DNA of 64,000 nt, taken from NCBI RefSeq assembly GCF_014270065.1, contig NZ_JACNME010000009.1:62001-126000 (forward strand), given 5' to 3'. Positions 15,171 through 23,779 of this stretch are shown here, piece after piece (positions within the stretch are counted from its first letter, which is position 1; the number at the start of each line of letters is the position of its first letter). The translations under genes and the position numbers were made by a program. The notes beneath the pieces were generated by a model that was not told the DNA's origin, ran no database searches, and worked only from the letters and a program-made list of their open reading frames with translations. The stretch comes from Quadrisphaera sp. RL12-1S. GTDB taxonomy: Bacteria > Actinomycetota > Actinomycetes > Actinomycetales > Quadrisphaeraceae.

Positions 15171-16403
15171 CTAGAAGGACCGGGTCAGGACGGCGGGCGG
15201 GCCGGCGAACAGGCCGCGCAGGGCGTGCGCGGTGCCCGGGTCGCACCGGAGGAGCCCCCGGGCGCGGGCCTGCACGGGATCGAGGTGGCCGGTGAAGACG
15301 GACGCGAGGTCCGCCACGGCCAGGCCGACCCGCGGTGCGCTCGGCGGAAGCGGCCCGACCCGCGCCGCGCCCGCCGTCACGCGCAGCCCCACCTCCGGGG
15401 GCCCGCCTGCCGGGGCGTCGAGCACCAGCGCCACGTCCGCGCTGGTGCTCGGCGGGTAGCCGCGCCCGGCGAGCGCCGCGGTGGGGTCGAGCAGCCGCAG
15501 CATCCACGTGCCGTCCTCCACGGGCACCACCTGGCGCTCGAGCAGCCCCTCGAGCAGGCTCCCGGGAGGCAGGAGGGCGTGGACCACCGCGGCGGCGGGC
15601 ACGTCGGCGACCGCGTGGCGCCACAGGGCCACCTCGTCATCCGGCGACCCGCCCACGAGGTCGCGCACCACGCCGTCGTACGTGGCGCCGGGCTGCGTCG
15701 GGGCGCTGCGGTCCAGCTGGCACCAGCCGCGGACCGCGCCGTCGCGCTCGAGCACCCAGGCTCCCGGGCCGCTCGGGTCGTCGGCCGGGCCGCCGGCGCG
15801 CCAGCGGTGGTCCACGGCGCCGTCGACGACGGCGGCGCGGCGCTCCACGAGGTCGGCCACGGCTCCGGCGTCGGAGGGCTCCGCGGGGCGCAGCACCTCG
15901 GGGCGGCGCACCCGCGGCAGCTCGGCCAGCAGGTCCCGGGCCCGCAGCTCGAAGACCGGCCGACGGCCGGCCACCCCGAAGCCGCAGGCGGCGTAGAAGC
16001 GGTGCGCTGACGGCACGAGCGCCGCCACCACCGCGCCCGCCGCGGCGGCGTGCTCCAGCGCCCCGGTGACCAGTGCGGCCCCCACGCCCCGCCCGCGGTG
16101 GGCCGGGTCCACGGCCACGGCCGAGACCGCGGCGGCGTCGAGGCGGGCACCGCCGAACCACTGGCCCCGCAGGCGCACCTGCGCGCAGCCCACCACGGCA
16201 CCGGTGGGCTCGACGGCCACGACCAGGAGCGTCCCGGCCCCGGGCCCCTCGCCGTGGTCGTCGCCGTCGTGGTCGCCGTCGTGGTCGCCGTCGTCGCGGG
16301 GGGCGCCCGGCCGGGCGGGGGGTGTGCGCGCCGAGAAGACCGCACCCGCGAGGCGCCGCGCGAGCGCGCCCTCCTGCGCCCGCGCGAGCCGCACCTCAAC
16401 CAC
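15171..16403 (-). CDS. Eis-type GNAT N-acetyltransferase
   Basis: 410 residues, the length of the Eis (enhanced intracellular survival) group: a GNAT domain, a second degenerate GNAT domain and an SCP2-like C-terminal domain. The acetyl-CoA loop is VDPAHRGRGVGAAL, the putative general-acid Tyr is in RFYAACGFGVAGR, and the chain ends in Phe (AVLTRSF), whose carboxylate is the catalytic base in mycobacterial Eis. Eis enzymes acetylate amines at several positions, including aminoglycosides. Residues 37-52 are an unusual Asp/His/Gly run encoded by a 12-base tandem repeat. The GTG start is two bases past the permease stop, so it belongs to the transporter transcript; its role there is unknown. Confidence 0.82.
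   Translation of the reverse strand: MVEVRLARAQEGALARRLAGAVFSARTPPARPGAPRDDGDHDGDHDGDDHGEGPGAGTLLVVAVEPTGAVVGCAQVRLRGQWFGGARLDAAAVSAVAVDPAHRGRGVGAALVTGALEHAAAAGAVVAALVPSAHRFYAACGFGVAGRRPVFELRARDLLAELPRVRRPEVLRPAEPSDAGAVADLVERRAAVVDGAVDHRWRAGGPADDPSGPGAWVLERDGAVRGWCQLDRSAPTQPGATYDGVVRDLVGGSPDDEVALWRHAVADVPAAAVVHALLPPGSLLEGLLERQVVPVEDGTWMLRLLDPTAALAGRGYPPSTSADVALVLDAPAGGPPEVGLRVTAGAARVGPLPPSAPRVGLAVADLASVFTGHLDPVQARARGLLRCDPGTAHALRGLFAGPPAVLTRSF
16251..16298. repeat. 12-base tandem repeat coding an Asp/His run
   Basis: About three copies of TCGCCGTCGTGG lie head to tail within the Eis-type gene and encode the DGDHDGDHDGDDH run of its N-terminal domain. The repeat is a plausible slippage site; copy number may vary between strains in whole codons, since 12 is a multiple of three. 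Confidence 0.6.
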
Positions 16404-16405
16404 GG

Positions 16406-17260
16406 TCAGCCACGCACCGCGCCCTTGACGGAGTCGGCGACGAACTGCTTGGCGAAGAGCAGGAAGACCACCAGCAGCGGGATGACGCCCATGAGCGCGC
16501 CGGCCATGACCACCGTGTAGTTGGTGGCGAGGTTGGTGTTCAGCTGCGACAGGGCCACCTGGAGCGTCACCTTGCTGGGGTCGACGAGCACGATGAGCGG
16601 CCACACGTAGTCGTTCCAGGCGGCGGTGAAGGTGTAGATGCCCAGGAACGCCAGCCCGGGCCGGATCACCGGCAGCACCACGAGGAGGTACTGGCGGAAG
16701 AACCCGCAGCCGTCCAGGGTGGCGGCGTCCAGCAGCTCGTCGGGCAGCGCCCCGGAGATGTACTGGCGCATCCAGAAGATGCCGAACGCGTTGGCGGCGG
16801 CCGGGATGATGAGCGCGCTGAGCGTGCCCACGAGCCCGATGTTGATCATCGTGATGAACTGCGGCACCGTCGAGAGCTGCGCGGGCAGCATGAAGAAGAG
16901 CAGCAGGAGTCCGAACAGCCACCGGCTGCCGGGGAACTGGTACTTGGCGAAGGCGAAGGCCGCCAGCGAGTCGAAGAAGAGCACCAGCACCGTGGTGGTC
17001 ACCGCCACCACGAGCGTGTTGCCCAGCGACCCGAAGAAGTCGATCTGGGTCAGCACCTGCTGCACGTTGCTCAGGAGCTCCGAGCCCGGCAGCAGCTTCG
17101 GCGGGTAGGAGTAGAAGTCGCGCATGGTCCCGCTGGCCATCACCACCGACCAGTAGAACGGGAAGAGCAGCACCAGGCTCATGAGCACCAGCGGGATGTG
17201 GGCCCACCGGGCGGGGGTGCGCACACCCCGGGGCCTGCGGCTCGTCGTCGTGCTGGACAC
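16406..17260 (-). CDS. Carbohydrate ABC transporter permease, MalG type
   Basis: 284 residues, six predicted membrane helices (from HIPLVLMSLVLLFPFYWSVV to IPLLVVFLLFAKQFVA). The EAA loop that contacts the ATPase is present as PDELLDAATLDGCGFFRQYLLVVLP. The QYxSGALP sequence before it and the C-terminal VKGAVRG are typical of CUT1-type MalG proteins. It pairs with the permease encoded just upstream (eight-base gap) to form the membrane channel of a sugar importer. GTG at 17260 is used; nothing suitable precedes the hydrophilic N-terminal tail. Confidence 0.93.
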   Translation of the reverse strand: MSSTTTSRRPRGVRTPARWAHIPLVLMSLVLLFPFYWSVVMASGTMRDFYSYPPKLLPGSELLSNVQQVLTQIDFFGSLGNTLVVAVTTTVLVLFFDSLAAFAFAKYQFPGSRWLFGLLLLFFMLPAQLSTVPQFITMINIGLVGTLSALIIPAAANAFGIFWMRQYISGALPDELLDAATLDGCGFFRQYLLVVLPVIRPGLAFLGIYTFTAAWNDYVWPLIVLVDPSKVTLQVALSQLNTNLATNYTVVMAGALMGVIPLLVVFLLFAKQFVADSVKGAVRG

Positions 17261-17268
17261 GGGGCGCC

Positions 17269-18255
17269 TCACTTCTCCGAGCGGGCGGTGATCCGCCAGT
17301 TGACCAGGGCGAACACGGCGACGACGGCGAAGACGCCGTACGCGATGGCGGCGCCGTAGCCGTAGTTGTTGTTGGTGAAGGCCTGCTGGTAGAAGTACAG
17401 GACCATGGTCAGGCCGGCTCCGCCCGGGCCGCCGGCGTTGGCGTTGCTCGAGGCGTTGGTGCCGAAGAGCACCTGCGGCTCCGCGAAGCTCTGCAGGCCG
17501 GTGATGGTGGAGATGACCACCGTGAAGAGCACCACGGGCCGCAGCAGCGGGATGGTGATCGACCAGAACGTGCGCAGCGGGCCCGCGCCGTCGAGCTTGG
17601 CGGCCTCGTAGACCTCCCCGTCGATGGCCTGCAGGCCGGCGTAGTAGATGATCGCGTTGTAGCCGACCCACTGCCAGGTCATGAGCAGCGCGATGACGAT
17701 CTTGATGGTCCAGTAGCCGTCGAGCCAGGCCACCGGCGGCAGCCCGAGGGCGTGCAGCAGCCCGTTGACCACGCCGTAGCGGTTGTCGAAGATCGCCTTG
17801 AAGAAGATGGCGATCGCCACGATCGAGGTGACGCTGGGGAGGAACAGCACCACCTGGTAGAAGGTCTTGAACCGCTTCACCGCGTTGAGCATCGCGGCCA
17901 GCGCCAGGCTCATGACGAGCATCGGCGCGGTGGCGAGGATCCAGATGATGACGGTGTTGACGACCGCCTTGCGGAACGTCGCGTCGCTGGCCAGGAACCG
18001 GAACTGGTCCAGGCCCACGAAGGTGATGGGGTCGAGCCCGTTCCAGCGCTGGAAGGCCAGCCAGGCCGAGAACGCGACGGGGAACAGCCCGAACACGGCG
18101 AAGAGCACGAAGAACGGGCTGATGGCCGCGTACTGGGGCCACCAGCGGCGCACCCCGCCGGACCGCCCCCCGGTGCGGGCGCGGGCCGGGGGGCGGCGGG
18201 AGGAGGCCCGGCGGAACCCGCGGTCCACCGGGCGCTCCTGGACCTCCTGGGTCAC
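17269..18255 (-). CDS. Carbohydrate ABC transporter permease, MalF type
   Basis: 328 residues with an Arg-rich cytoplasmic N terminus and six membrane helices starting at YAAISPFFVLFAVFGLFPVA. The ATPase-contact loop is GEVYEAAKLDGAGPLRTFWSITIPLL. It forms a heterodimeric channel with the MalG-type subunit encoded next. The GTG start overlaps the stop of the solute-binding protein gene by four bases (18252-18255), so expression is coupled. No ATP-binding subunit is encoded in the region; in streptomycetes a shared ATPase (MsiK) serves many such CUT1 importers. Confidence 0.93.
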   Translation of the reverse strand: MTQEVQERPVDRGFRRASSRRPPARARTGGRSGGVRRWWPQYAAISPFFVLFAVFGLFPVAFSAWLAFQRWNGLDPITFVGLDQFRFLASDATFRKAVVNTVIIWILATAPMLVMSLALAAMLNAVKRFKTFYQVVLFLPSVTSIVAIAIFFKAIFDNRYGVVNGLLHALGLPPVAWLDGYWTIKIVIALLMTWQWVGYNAIIYYAGLQAIDGEVYEAAKLDGAGPLRTFWSITIPLLRPVVLFTVVISTITGLQSFAEPQVLFGTNASSNANAGGPGGAGLTMVLYFYQQAFTNNNYGYGAAIAYGVFAVVAVFALVNWRITARSEK

Positions 18256-19541
18256 GACTGCCCGCCGGCCCGGGCGAACACGTCCTTGGCGGCCGCGACG
18301 GCGTCCTTCCAGGCCTGCTCGGGGTCCTTGCCGCTGGTCTCGACCAGGGAGAGCTGGTCCTTGTACGGAGCGGCCACCGCGGCGTCGGCGGGCGCCTCGT
18401 ACTGGCTCGGCACCTCCTTGGCGGCCGGGCCGAAGATGTCGATGGTCTTCTGGCCGCCGAAGAAGGGGTCGCCCCCGGTGAGGGCGGGCAGCTCCCAGGC
18501 GGCCGGGTCGGCCGGGAAGATCGCCGCGTCGGTGAACCCCTGGGCCTCGTTCTGCGGGCTGAGGATCCACGCGATGATCTTGTAGGCGGTCTCGGGGTCC
18601 TTGGTCGCGGCCGGGATGGTGAGGAAGGACCCGCCCAGGTTGCTGGCCTTGACCGGCAGCTTGGCCACCCGCCACGTGCCCGAGGTGTCCGGTGCACCCT
18701 GGGAGATGTCGAGGGCGTGCCAGGCGGCACCCGGCTCGGCGGCCACGGCACCGCTGGACAGGGCCTGGTTGAGGCTCTGCGAGGCGTTGGCGTTCAGACC
18801 CAGCTGCTGCGCCTTGACCGTGGTCTTCCACGCCCCGTGCATCTCGTCGCTGTCCCCGACGAACTTCCCGCTCTGGTCGATGAACCGCTGCGAGGTCTGG
18901 CCGGTGACCATGTCCCAGACCGTGGCGAGCTGGGAGACCACGAAGGCCGTCGGGATCTTGGCGTGCAGCTCCTGCCCCAGGGCGTAGAACGCGTCCCACG
19001 TGGTGGTGGCGGCGCTGAAGGCGTCGGGCTCGGAGGGCAGGCCGGCCTGCGCGAAGAGGTCGTTGCGGTAGAACATCGCGGTCGGGCCGACGTCGATCGG
19101 GAAGCCGATCTGCTTGCCGTCCTGGGTCTTGGCCTGGTCCCACTTCCACTGCAGGCCGCTGGAGGCCAGCGAGCTCGCGCCGAGCGGGCCGAGGTCGGTG
19201 AACTTGTCCGCCACCGAGCGGAAGTAGGGCATGTCCTCGCCCTTGACGCCCGTGATGGTGGGGATGAACCGGCCGCCGGCGAGCGTCGTCTGCAGCTTCT
19301 GCTTGAAGTCGCCGCCGATGACGGAGGCCTTGATCTTCGCGTCCGGGAACTGCGTGGCCGCGTTCGCCACCACCTTGTCGGACAGGCCGCCGCCCCAGTA
19401 CCAGAGCGTCGTGCCGTCGGTGCTGCCGCCACCGGCACCGCTGACACCGCCGGCGGCCTTGTTGCTGCAGGCCGAGGTGGCGAGCGCGGCGAAGGCGGCG
19501 ACACCGCCGGCGCGGATGAGGTCGCGGCGGGACAGGTTCAT
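18252..19541 (-). CDS. Sugar ABC transporter solute-binding lipoprotein
   Basis: 429 residues. The N terminus SRRDLIRAGG has a twin-arginine motif and is followed by a hydrophobic segment ending in LATSAC, so it is probably a Tat-exported lipoprotein anchored at Cys. The mature part is a family-1 solute-binding protein (GTTLWYWGGGLSDK, later VGPTAMFYRNDLFAQAGLP, and a C-terminal AWKDAVAAAKDVF). It captures a sugar outside the cell and delivers it to the two permeases encoded behind it. The divergent DeoR gene and its downstream alpha-mannosidase suggest a mannose-containing oligosaccharide as ligand, but this is inference from context. Confidence 0.9.
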   Translation of the reverse strand: MNLSRRDLIRAGGVAAFAALATSACSNKAAGGVSGAGGGSTDGTTLWYWGGGLSDKVVANAATQFPDAKIKASVIGGDFKQKLQTTLAGGRFIPTITGVKGEDMPYFRSVADKFTDLGPLGASSLASSGLQWKWDQAKTQDGKQIGFPIDVGPTAMFYRNDLFAQAGLPSEPDAFSAATTTWDAFYALGQELHAKIPTAFVVSQLATVWDMVTGQTSQRFIDQSGKFVGDSDEMHGAWKTTVKAQQLGLNANASQSLNQALSSGAVAAEPGAAWHALDISQGAPDTSGTWRVAKLPVKASNLGGSFLTIPAATKDPETAYKIIAWILSPQNEAQGFTDAAIFPADPAAWELPALTGGDPFFGGQKTIDIFGPAAKEVPSQYEAPADAAVAAPYKDQLSLVETSGKDPEQAWKDAVAAAKDVFARAGGQS

Positions 19542-19629
19542 GGGAGGAGCCCTTCCGGTGGTGAGAACGACGACACGCGCACCGTCTGCGTCAGTGCAGT
19601 GGTGCGTGAGCATGACCGGGTTTGAAGGT

Positions 19630-19722
19630 TTGCGCAATGACCTGACGAAGTTTTCCCGAGCGGGAGACGACGGCGGGGGTCCAACCGCCGCGCCGGGGCC
19701 CTTCCTCTGCAGAAGTTTGCAA
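19630..19722. promoter_or_regulatory. Divergent promoter region with two TTGC palindromes
   Basis: The 196-base gap between the solute-binding-protein gene and the DeoR gene contains two related A/T-rich islands in GC-rich surroundings: GGTTTGCGCAATG with palindrome TTGCGCAA (19630-19637), and AAGTTTGCAAGTT with palindrome TTGCAA (19717-19722). Both are preceded by GAAG. The spacing and likeness suggest paired operators for the adjacent DeoR repressor controlling both directions. Only the sequences are seen; binding is inferred. Confidence 0.4.
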
Positions 19723-19737
19723 GTTACTGTCCGCTGC

Positions 19738-20535
19738 ATGCTCGCCGAGCGCCGCCACCAGATGATCCTCAGCATCGTGCGCGCGGACGGCCCCGTGTCG
19801 ATCACCGCGCTCGTCGACCGGCTGGGGCAGAGCGCCGCCACCATCCGGCGAGACCTCATCGCCCTGGACGAGGAGGGCCTGCTCAAGCGGGTCTACGGCG
19901 GCGCGGTGCCGCTGCCCGAGCGCGACGAGCCGTTCGCCCAGGTCGCCGACGTGCGGGTGCCCGAGAAGGAGGCCGTGGCCCTCGCCTGCGCCGAGATGGT
20001 GCAGGACGGGCAGACGGTGCTGCTCGACATCGGCACCACCGCACTCCGCGTGGCCACCCACCTGCGCGGTCGGCCCATCACCGTGATCACCACGAACATG
20101 GCCGTGTTCGACGAGCTGCGCGACGACGACGCCGTCGAGCTGGTCGTGCTCGGCGGCGTGCACCGGCGCCAGTACCGCTCGCTGGTCGGCTTCCTCGCCG
20201 AGGACGCGCTGCGCCAGGTGCGCGCCGACGTGCTGGTGCTCGGCACCAGCGGCATCAGCCCCGACGGGTCGGTCATGGACACGACCATCGTCGAGGTGCC
20301 GATCAAGCGCGCCATGATCGCCGCGAGCGAGCGCGTGGTCCTCGCCGCTGACGCGTCCAAGTTCCCCGGCTCGGGCATCGCCCGGGTCTGCGACGCGGGC
20401 GCGCTCGACGTCGTCGTCACCGAGGACGGCGCCGACCCCACCACCTGCGCCGCGCTGCGGGCCGCCGGCGTCGAGGTGCGCCGGGCGCACGTCGTCCCGG
20501 CCGCCGCGGCCGGCGGCCGCCTGACCGCTGTCTGA
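19738..20535 (+). CDS. DeoR-family transcriptional repressor (first)
   Basis: 265 residues. N-terminal DeoR winged helix: ERRHQMILSIVRADGPVSI, recognition helix SAATIRRDLIALDEEGLLKRV, then the hinge YGGAVPL. The C-terminal effector domain has LLDIGTTALRVATHL and VVLAADASKF, motifs of the phosphosugar-binding DeoR sensor fold. It probably represses the divergent importer operon and the downstream mannosidase, and releases DNA on binding a sugar phosphate. The ATG at 19738 is chosen as the first residue of the conserved HTH; the frame stays open well upstream but that part is promoter. The mannosidase follows after 43 bases on the same strand. Confidence 0.92.
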   Translation: MLAERRHQMILSIVRADGPVSITALVDRLGQSAATIRRDLIALDEEGLLKRVYGGAVPLPERDEPFAQVADVRVPEKEAVALACAEMVQDGQTVLLDIGTTALRVATHLRGRPITVITTNMAVFDELRDDDAVELVVLGGVHRRQYRSLVGFLAEDALRQVRADVLVLGTSGISPDGSVMDTTIVEVPIKRAMIAASERVVLAADASKFPGSGIARVCDAGALDVVVTEDGADPTTCAALRAAGVEVRRAHVVPAAAAGGRLTAV

Positions 20536-20578
20536 GACGTCCCCGGCCCCGCCTGAGAACCACCGACTGAGGAGTCCC

Positions 20579-23500
20579 GTGCACGACGACACCCGCCACG
20601 TCGCGAAGCGCGTCGAGCGCATCCTGCGCGAGCGCATCGCCCCGGCGGTCTACCGCGAGACCACCCCGCTGCAGCTGGAGGTCTGGCACGTCCCCGGCGA
20701 GCCCGTCCCCGTGGCCGAGGCCCTGACCGCCACCTACGAGCCCTTCGCGACGGGGACGAGGTGGGGCCGCCCCTGGTCGACCAGCTGGTTCCGCCTCACC
20801 GGCGAGGTGCCCGCGGCCTGGGCCGGCGAGCGCGTCGAGGCCGTCATCGACCTCGGCTTCGTGGGCGACTGGCCGGGCAACCAGGCCGAAGGCCTCGTGC
20901 ACACCGCCGACGGCGTGCCGATCAAGGGAGTGGCGCCGCGCAACCAGTACGTGCCGGTCGCCCGTCCCGCCGCCGGCGGGGAGCGCGTCGACCTGCTGCT
21001 GGAGGCCGCCGCCAACCCCGACATCCTCGCGAAGGGCATGCTGCCCACCCCGCTGGGCCACCCCGACACCGCGGGCACCGACCCGATCTACAGGTTCACG
21101 AAGGCCGACCTCGCCGTCCTCGACGAGGAGGTCTACGCCCTCTCCCTCGACGTCGAGGTGGCCCGCGAGCTGGCCGAGGAGCTGGGCGCCGGTGACCCGC
21201 GCCGCGCTGAGCTGCTCTTCGCCCTCGAGCGCTGCGTGGACGCGCTCGACCTGCACGACGTGTCCGGCACCGCCGCGGCCGCGCGGGCCGCGCTGGCCCC
21301 GGCGCTGGCCAAGCCCGCCACCGCCAGCGCCCACGTGGTCTCCGCCGCCGGGCACGCCCACATCGACTCGGCGTGGCTGTGGCCGCTGCGCGAGACGATG
21401 CGCAAGAACAGCCGCACCTTCTCCAACGTCGCCGCGCTGGCGCAGGAGTACCCCGACCTCGTCTTCGCGTGCTCCTCCGCGCAGCAGTACGCCTGGACGC
21501 AGGAGCGCTACCCGGTGGTCTTCGAGCGCATCAGGAAGGCCGTCGCAGACGGCACCTGGGCCCCCGTGGGCGGCCAGTGGGTGGAGGCCGACGGCAACCT
21601 GCCCGGCGGCGAGGCCCTCGCCCGCCAGATCGTCGTGGGCACGAAGTACTTCCGGGAGCAGCTCGGCGTGGAGCCCCACGGCGTGTGGCTGCCCGACTCC
21701 TTCGGTTACACCGCCGCCTACCCGCAGCTGGCGCGCCTGGCCGGGTTCGACTGGTTCCTCACCCAGAAGATCTCCTGGAACCAGACCAACAAGTTCCCCC
21801 ACCACTCCTTCTGGTGGGAGGGCATCGACGGGTCGCGGATCTTCACGCACTTCCCACCGGCGGACACCTACAACGGCAACTTCGACGGCGCCGAGCTGTC
21901 GCACATCGTGAAGAACTTCCAGGACAAGGGACGGGCGACCACGTCGCTGTACCCGTTCGGCCACGGCGACGGCGGTGGCGGCCCCACCCGCGAGATGGTG
22001 GAGAAGGCCCGGCGCACGGCAGACCTCGAGGGCAGCCCCCGCGTGGTCATCGAACACCCCGACGCCTTCTTCGCCCGCGCGCAGGCCGAGTACGCCGACG
22101 CCCCGGTGTGGTCCGGCGAGCTCTACCTCGAGCTGCACCGCGGCACGTACACGTCCCAGGCGCGCACCAAGCGCGGCAACCGCCGCAGCGAGCACCTGCT
22201 GCGCGAGGCGGAGCTGTGGGCCACGGCCGCCGCCCTGGGTGCCGGTGCGAGCTACCCGGAGGGTGAGCTGGACGCGCTGTGGAAGACGGTGCTCCTGCAC
22301 CAGTTCCACGACATCCTGCCCGGCTCCTCCATCGCCTGGGTGCACCGCCAGGCCGAGGAGACCTACGGCCGCGTGACCGCCGAGCTGGGCGCGCTCGTGG
22401 AGGGGGCCGCCGCGTCGCTGGCCACGGGGAGCGGGCTGTCGCTGCTCAACACCTCGCCGCTGCCGTTCCGCGGCGTCGCGGTGCTCCCGGCCGGCACCGG
22501 TGGTCTCGACGACGACGAGCGCGGCCAGCGCCTGGCTGACGGGCGCACCGCCGTCCTCGCGGCGGTCGACGCGCAGGCGGCGACACCGCTCGGCGTCGAT
22601 GACGTCGCTGTCCTGGGCGTGAGCGTCGAGCGGGGTGACAGCGGCACCGTCCTCGACAACGGGGTGCTGCGCGTCGTCGTCGACGGCGACGGGCTGCTGC
22701 CCTCCATCACCGACGTCGCCACCGGGCGCGAGTTCGTGGCGCCGGGGCGGCGGGCCAACCTCCTGCAGCTGCACACCGACTTCCCCAACGACTGGGACGC
22801 CTGGGACGTCGACGCGCACTACCGACGCCAGGTGGTCGACCTCGTGGACGCGGAGTCGGTCGAGGTGGTGGACGCGGGACCGCTCGTGGCCTCGGTGAGG
22901 GTGGTCCGGGCGTTCGGGGGGAGCCGCGTGGAGCAGCTGCTCGTGCTGCGCGCCGGGTCGGACCGCCTCGAGGTGGAGACCGAGGTCGACTGGCACGAGC
23001 GCGAGAAGATGCTCAAGGCGGCCTTCCCGCTGGACGTGCACGCCGACCGGTTCTCCTCCGAGATCCAGTTCGGGCACGTCGTGCGGCCCACGCACACCAA
23101 CACCAGCTGGGACTCGGCGCGCTTCGAGGTCTCGGCGCACCGGTGGGTGCACGTGGGTGAGCCGGGCTCCGGCGTCGTCGTCGCCAACGACTCCACCTAC
23201 GGCCACGACGTCACCCGCTCCGCGACCGGCGGCGGCGCCGGGGAGCCGGCGCGGACGGCGACCACGGTGCGCCTGTCGCTGCTGCGGGCCCCGCGCGTGC
23301 CCGACCCCGAGGCCGACCAGGGCAGCCACCGCTTCACCTACGCCGTGGCCCCCGCCGCCACGCCGCGCGAGGCGCTGCGCCACGGGTACGAGCTGAACCT
23401 GCCGCTGCGCGCGGTGGCGGGGGCGGTGTCCGTCCCGTCGGTGGCAGCGACGACGAGCGGCGACGCGCTGGTGGAGTCCGTGCGCCTCGCCGACGACGGC

Positions 23501-23719
23501 TCCGGGGACGTGCTGCTGCGCGTCTACGAGCCGACCGGGGCCCGCGGTGCGAGCACGCTGCACCTGGGCTTCCCGGCGGCGTCCGTGCACGTGGCGGACC
23601 TGCACGGCACGGCGCTGACCGGCGAGAGGGCCGAGGAGCTGGCCCTCTCCGACGCCGGTGACGTCCAGGTGCTGCTGCGCCCGTTCCAGGTGCTCACGCT
23701 GCGCGTGCGGCGCCCCTGA
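20579..23719 (+). CDS. Alpha-mannosidase, GH38
   Basis: 1046 residues, the size of bacterial GH38 enzymes. Hydrolyses terminal alpha-mannose from oligosaccharides, retaining configuration, with a zinc ion. The catalytic domain shows the zinc site GHAHIDSAWLWPLRET (around residue 258), the nucleophile region LPDSFGYTAAYPQLARLAG (around 370), and GHGDGGGGP. The C-terminal half is the mannosidase beta domain (LEVETEVDWHEREKMLKAAF) ending in VLTLRVRRP. No signal peptide is seen, so it acts on imported sugars in the cytoplasm. The GTG start has GAGGAG at suitable spacing. It is the strongest clue to the substrate of the neighbouring importer. Confidence 0.95.
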   Translation: MHDDTRHVAKRVERILRERIAPAVYRETTPLQLEVWHVPGEPVPVAEALTATYEPFATGTRWGRPWSTSWFRLTGEVPAAWAGERVEAVIDLGFVGDWPGNQAEGLVHTADGVPIKGVAPRNQYVPVARPAAGGERVDLLLEAAANPDILAKGMLPTPLGHPDTAGTDPIYRFTKADLAVLDEEVYALSLDVEVARELAEELGAGDPRRAELLFALERCVDALDLHDVSGTAAAARAALAPALAKPATASAHVVSAAGHAHIDSAWLWPLRETMRKNSRTFSNVAALAQEYPDLVFACSSAQQYAWTQERYPVVFERIRKAVADGTWAPVGGQWVEADGNLPGGEALARQIVVGTKYFREQLGVEPHGVWLPDSFGYTAAYPQLARLAGFDWFLTQKISWNQTNKFPHHSFWWEGIDGSRIFTHFPPADTYNGNFDGAELSHIVKNFQDKGRATTSLYPFGHGDGGGGPTREMVEKARRTADLEGSPRVVIEHPDAFFARAQAEYADAPVWSGELYLELHRGTYTSQARTKRGNRRSEHLLREAELWATAAALGAGASYPEGELDALWKTVLLHQFHDILPGSSIAWVHRQAEETYGRVTAELGALVEGAAASLATGSGLSLLNTSPLPFRGVAVLPAGTGGLDDDERGQRLADGRTAVLAAVDAQAATPLGVDDVAVLGVSVERGDSGTVLDNGVLRVVVDGDGLLPSITDVATGREFVAPGRRANLLQLHTDFPNDWDAWDVDAHYRRQVVDLVDAESVEVVDAGPLVASVRVVRAFGGSRVEQLLVLRAGSDRLEVETEVDWHEREKMLKAAFPLDVHADRFSSEIQFGHVVRPTHTNTSWDSARFEVSAHRWVHVGEPGSGVVVANDSTYGHDVTRSATGGGAGEPARTATTVRLSLLRAPRVPDPEADQGSHRFTYAVAPAATPREALRHGYELNLPLRAVAGAVSVPSVAATTSGDALVESVRLADDGSGDVLLRVYEPTGARGASTLHLGFPAASVHVADLHGTALTGERAEELALSDAGDVQVLLRPFQVLTLRVRRP

Positions 23720-23779
23720 TCCAGCGGCCGGGTCCGCTGCCCCCCGCCGGGCCCGGCCGCTGCTCCACCACCACCGGCA

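Noticed and set aside
20417-23605. Open frame of over 1000 codons antisense to the alpha-mannosidase
   Set aside because: High GC leaves opposite-strand frames open; the antisense product is His/Arg/Gly-rich with no domain, while the plus strand encodes a complete GH38 enzyme.
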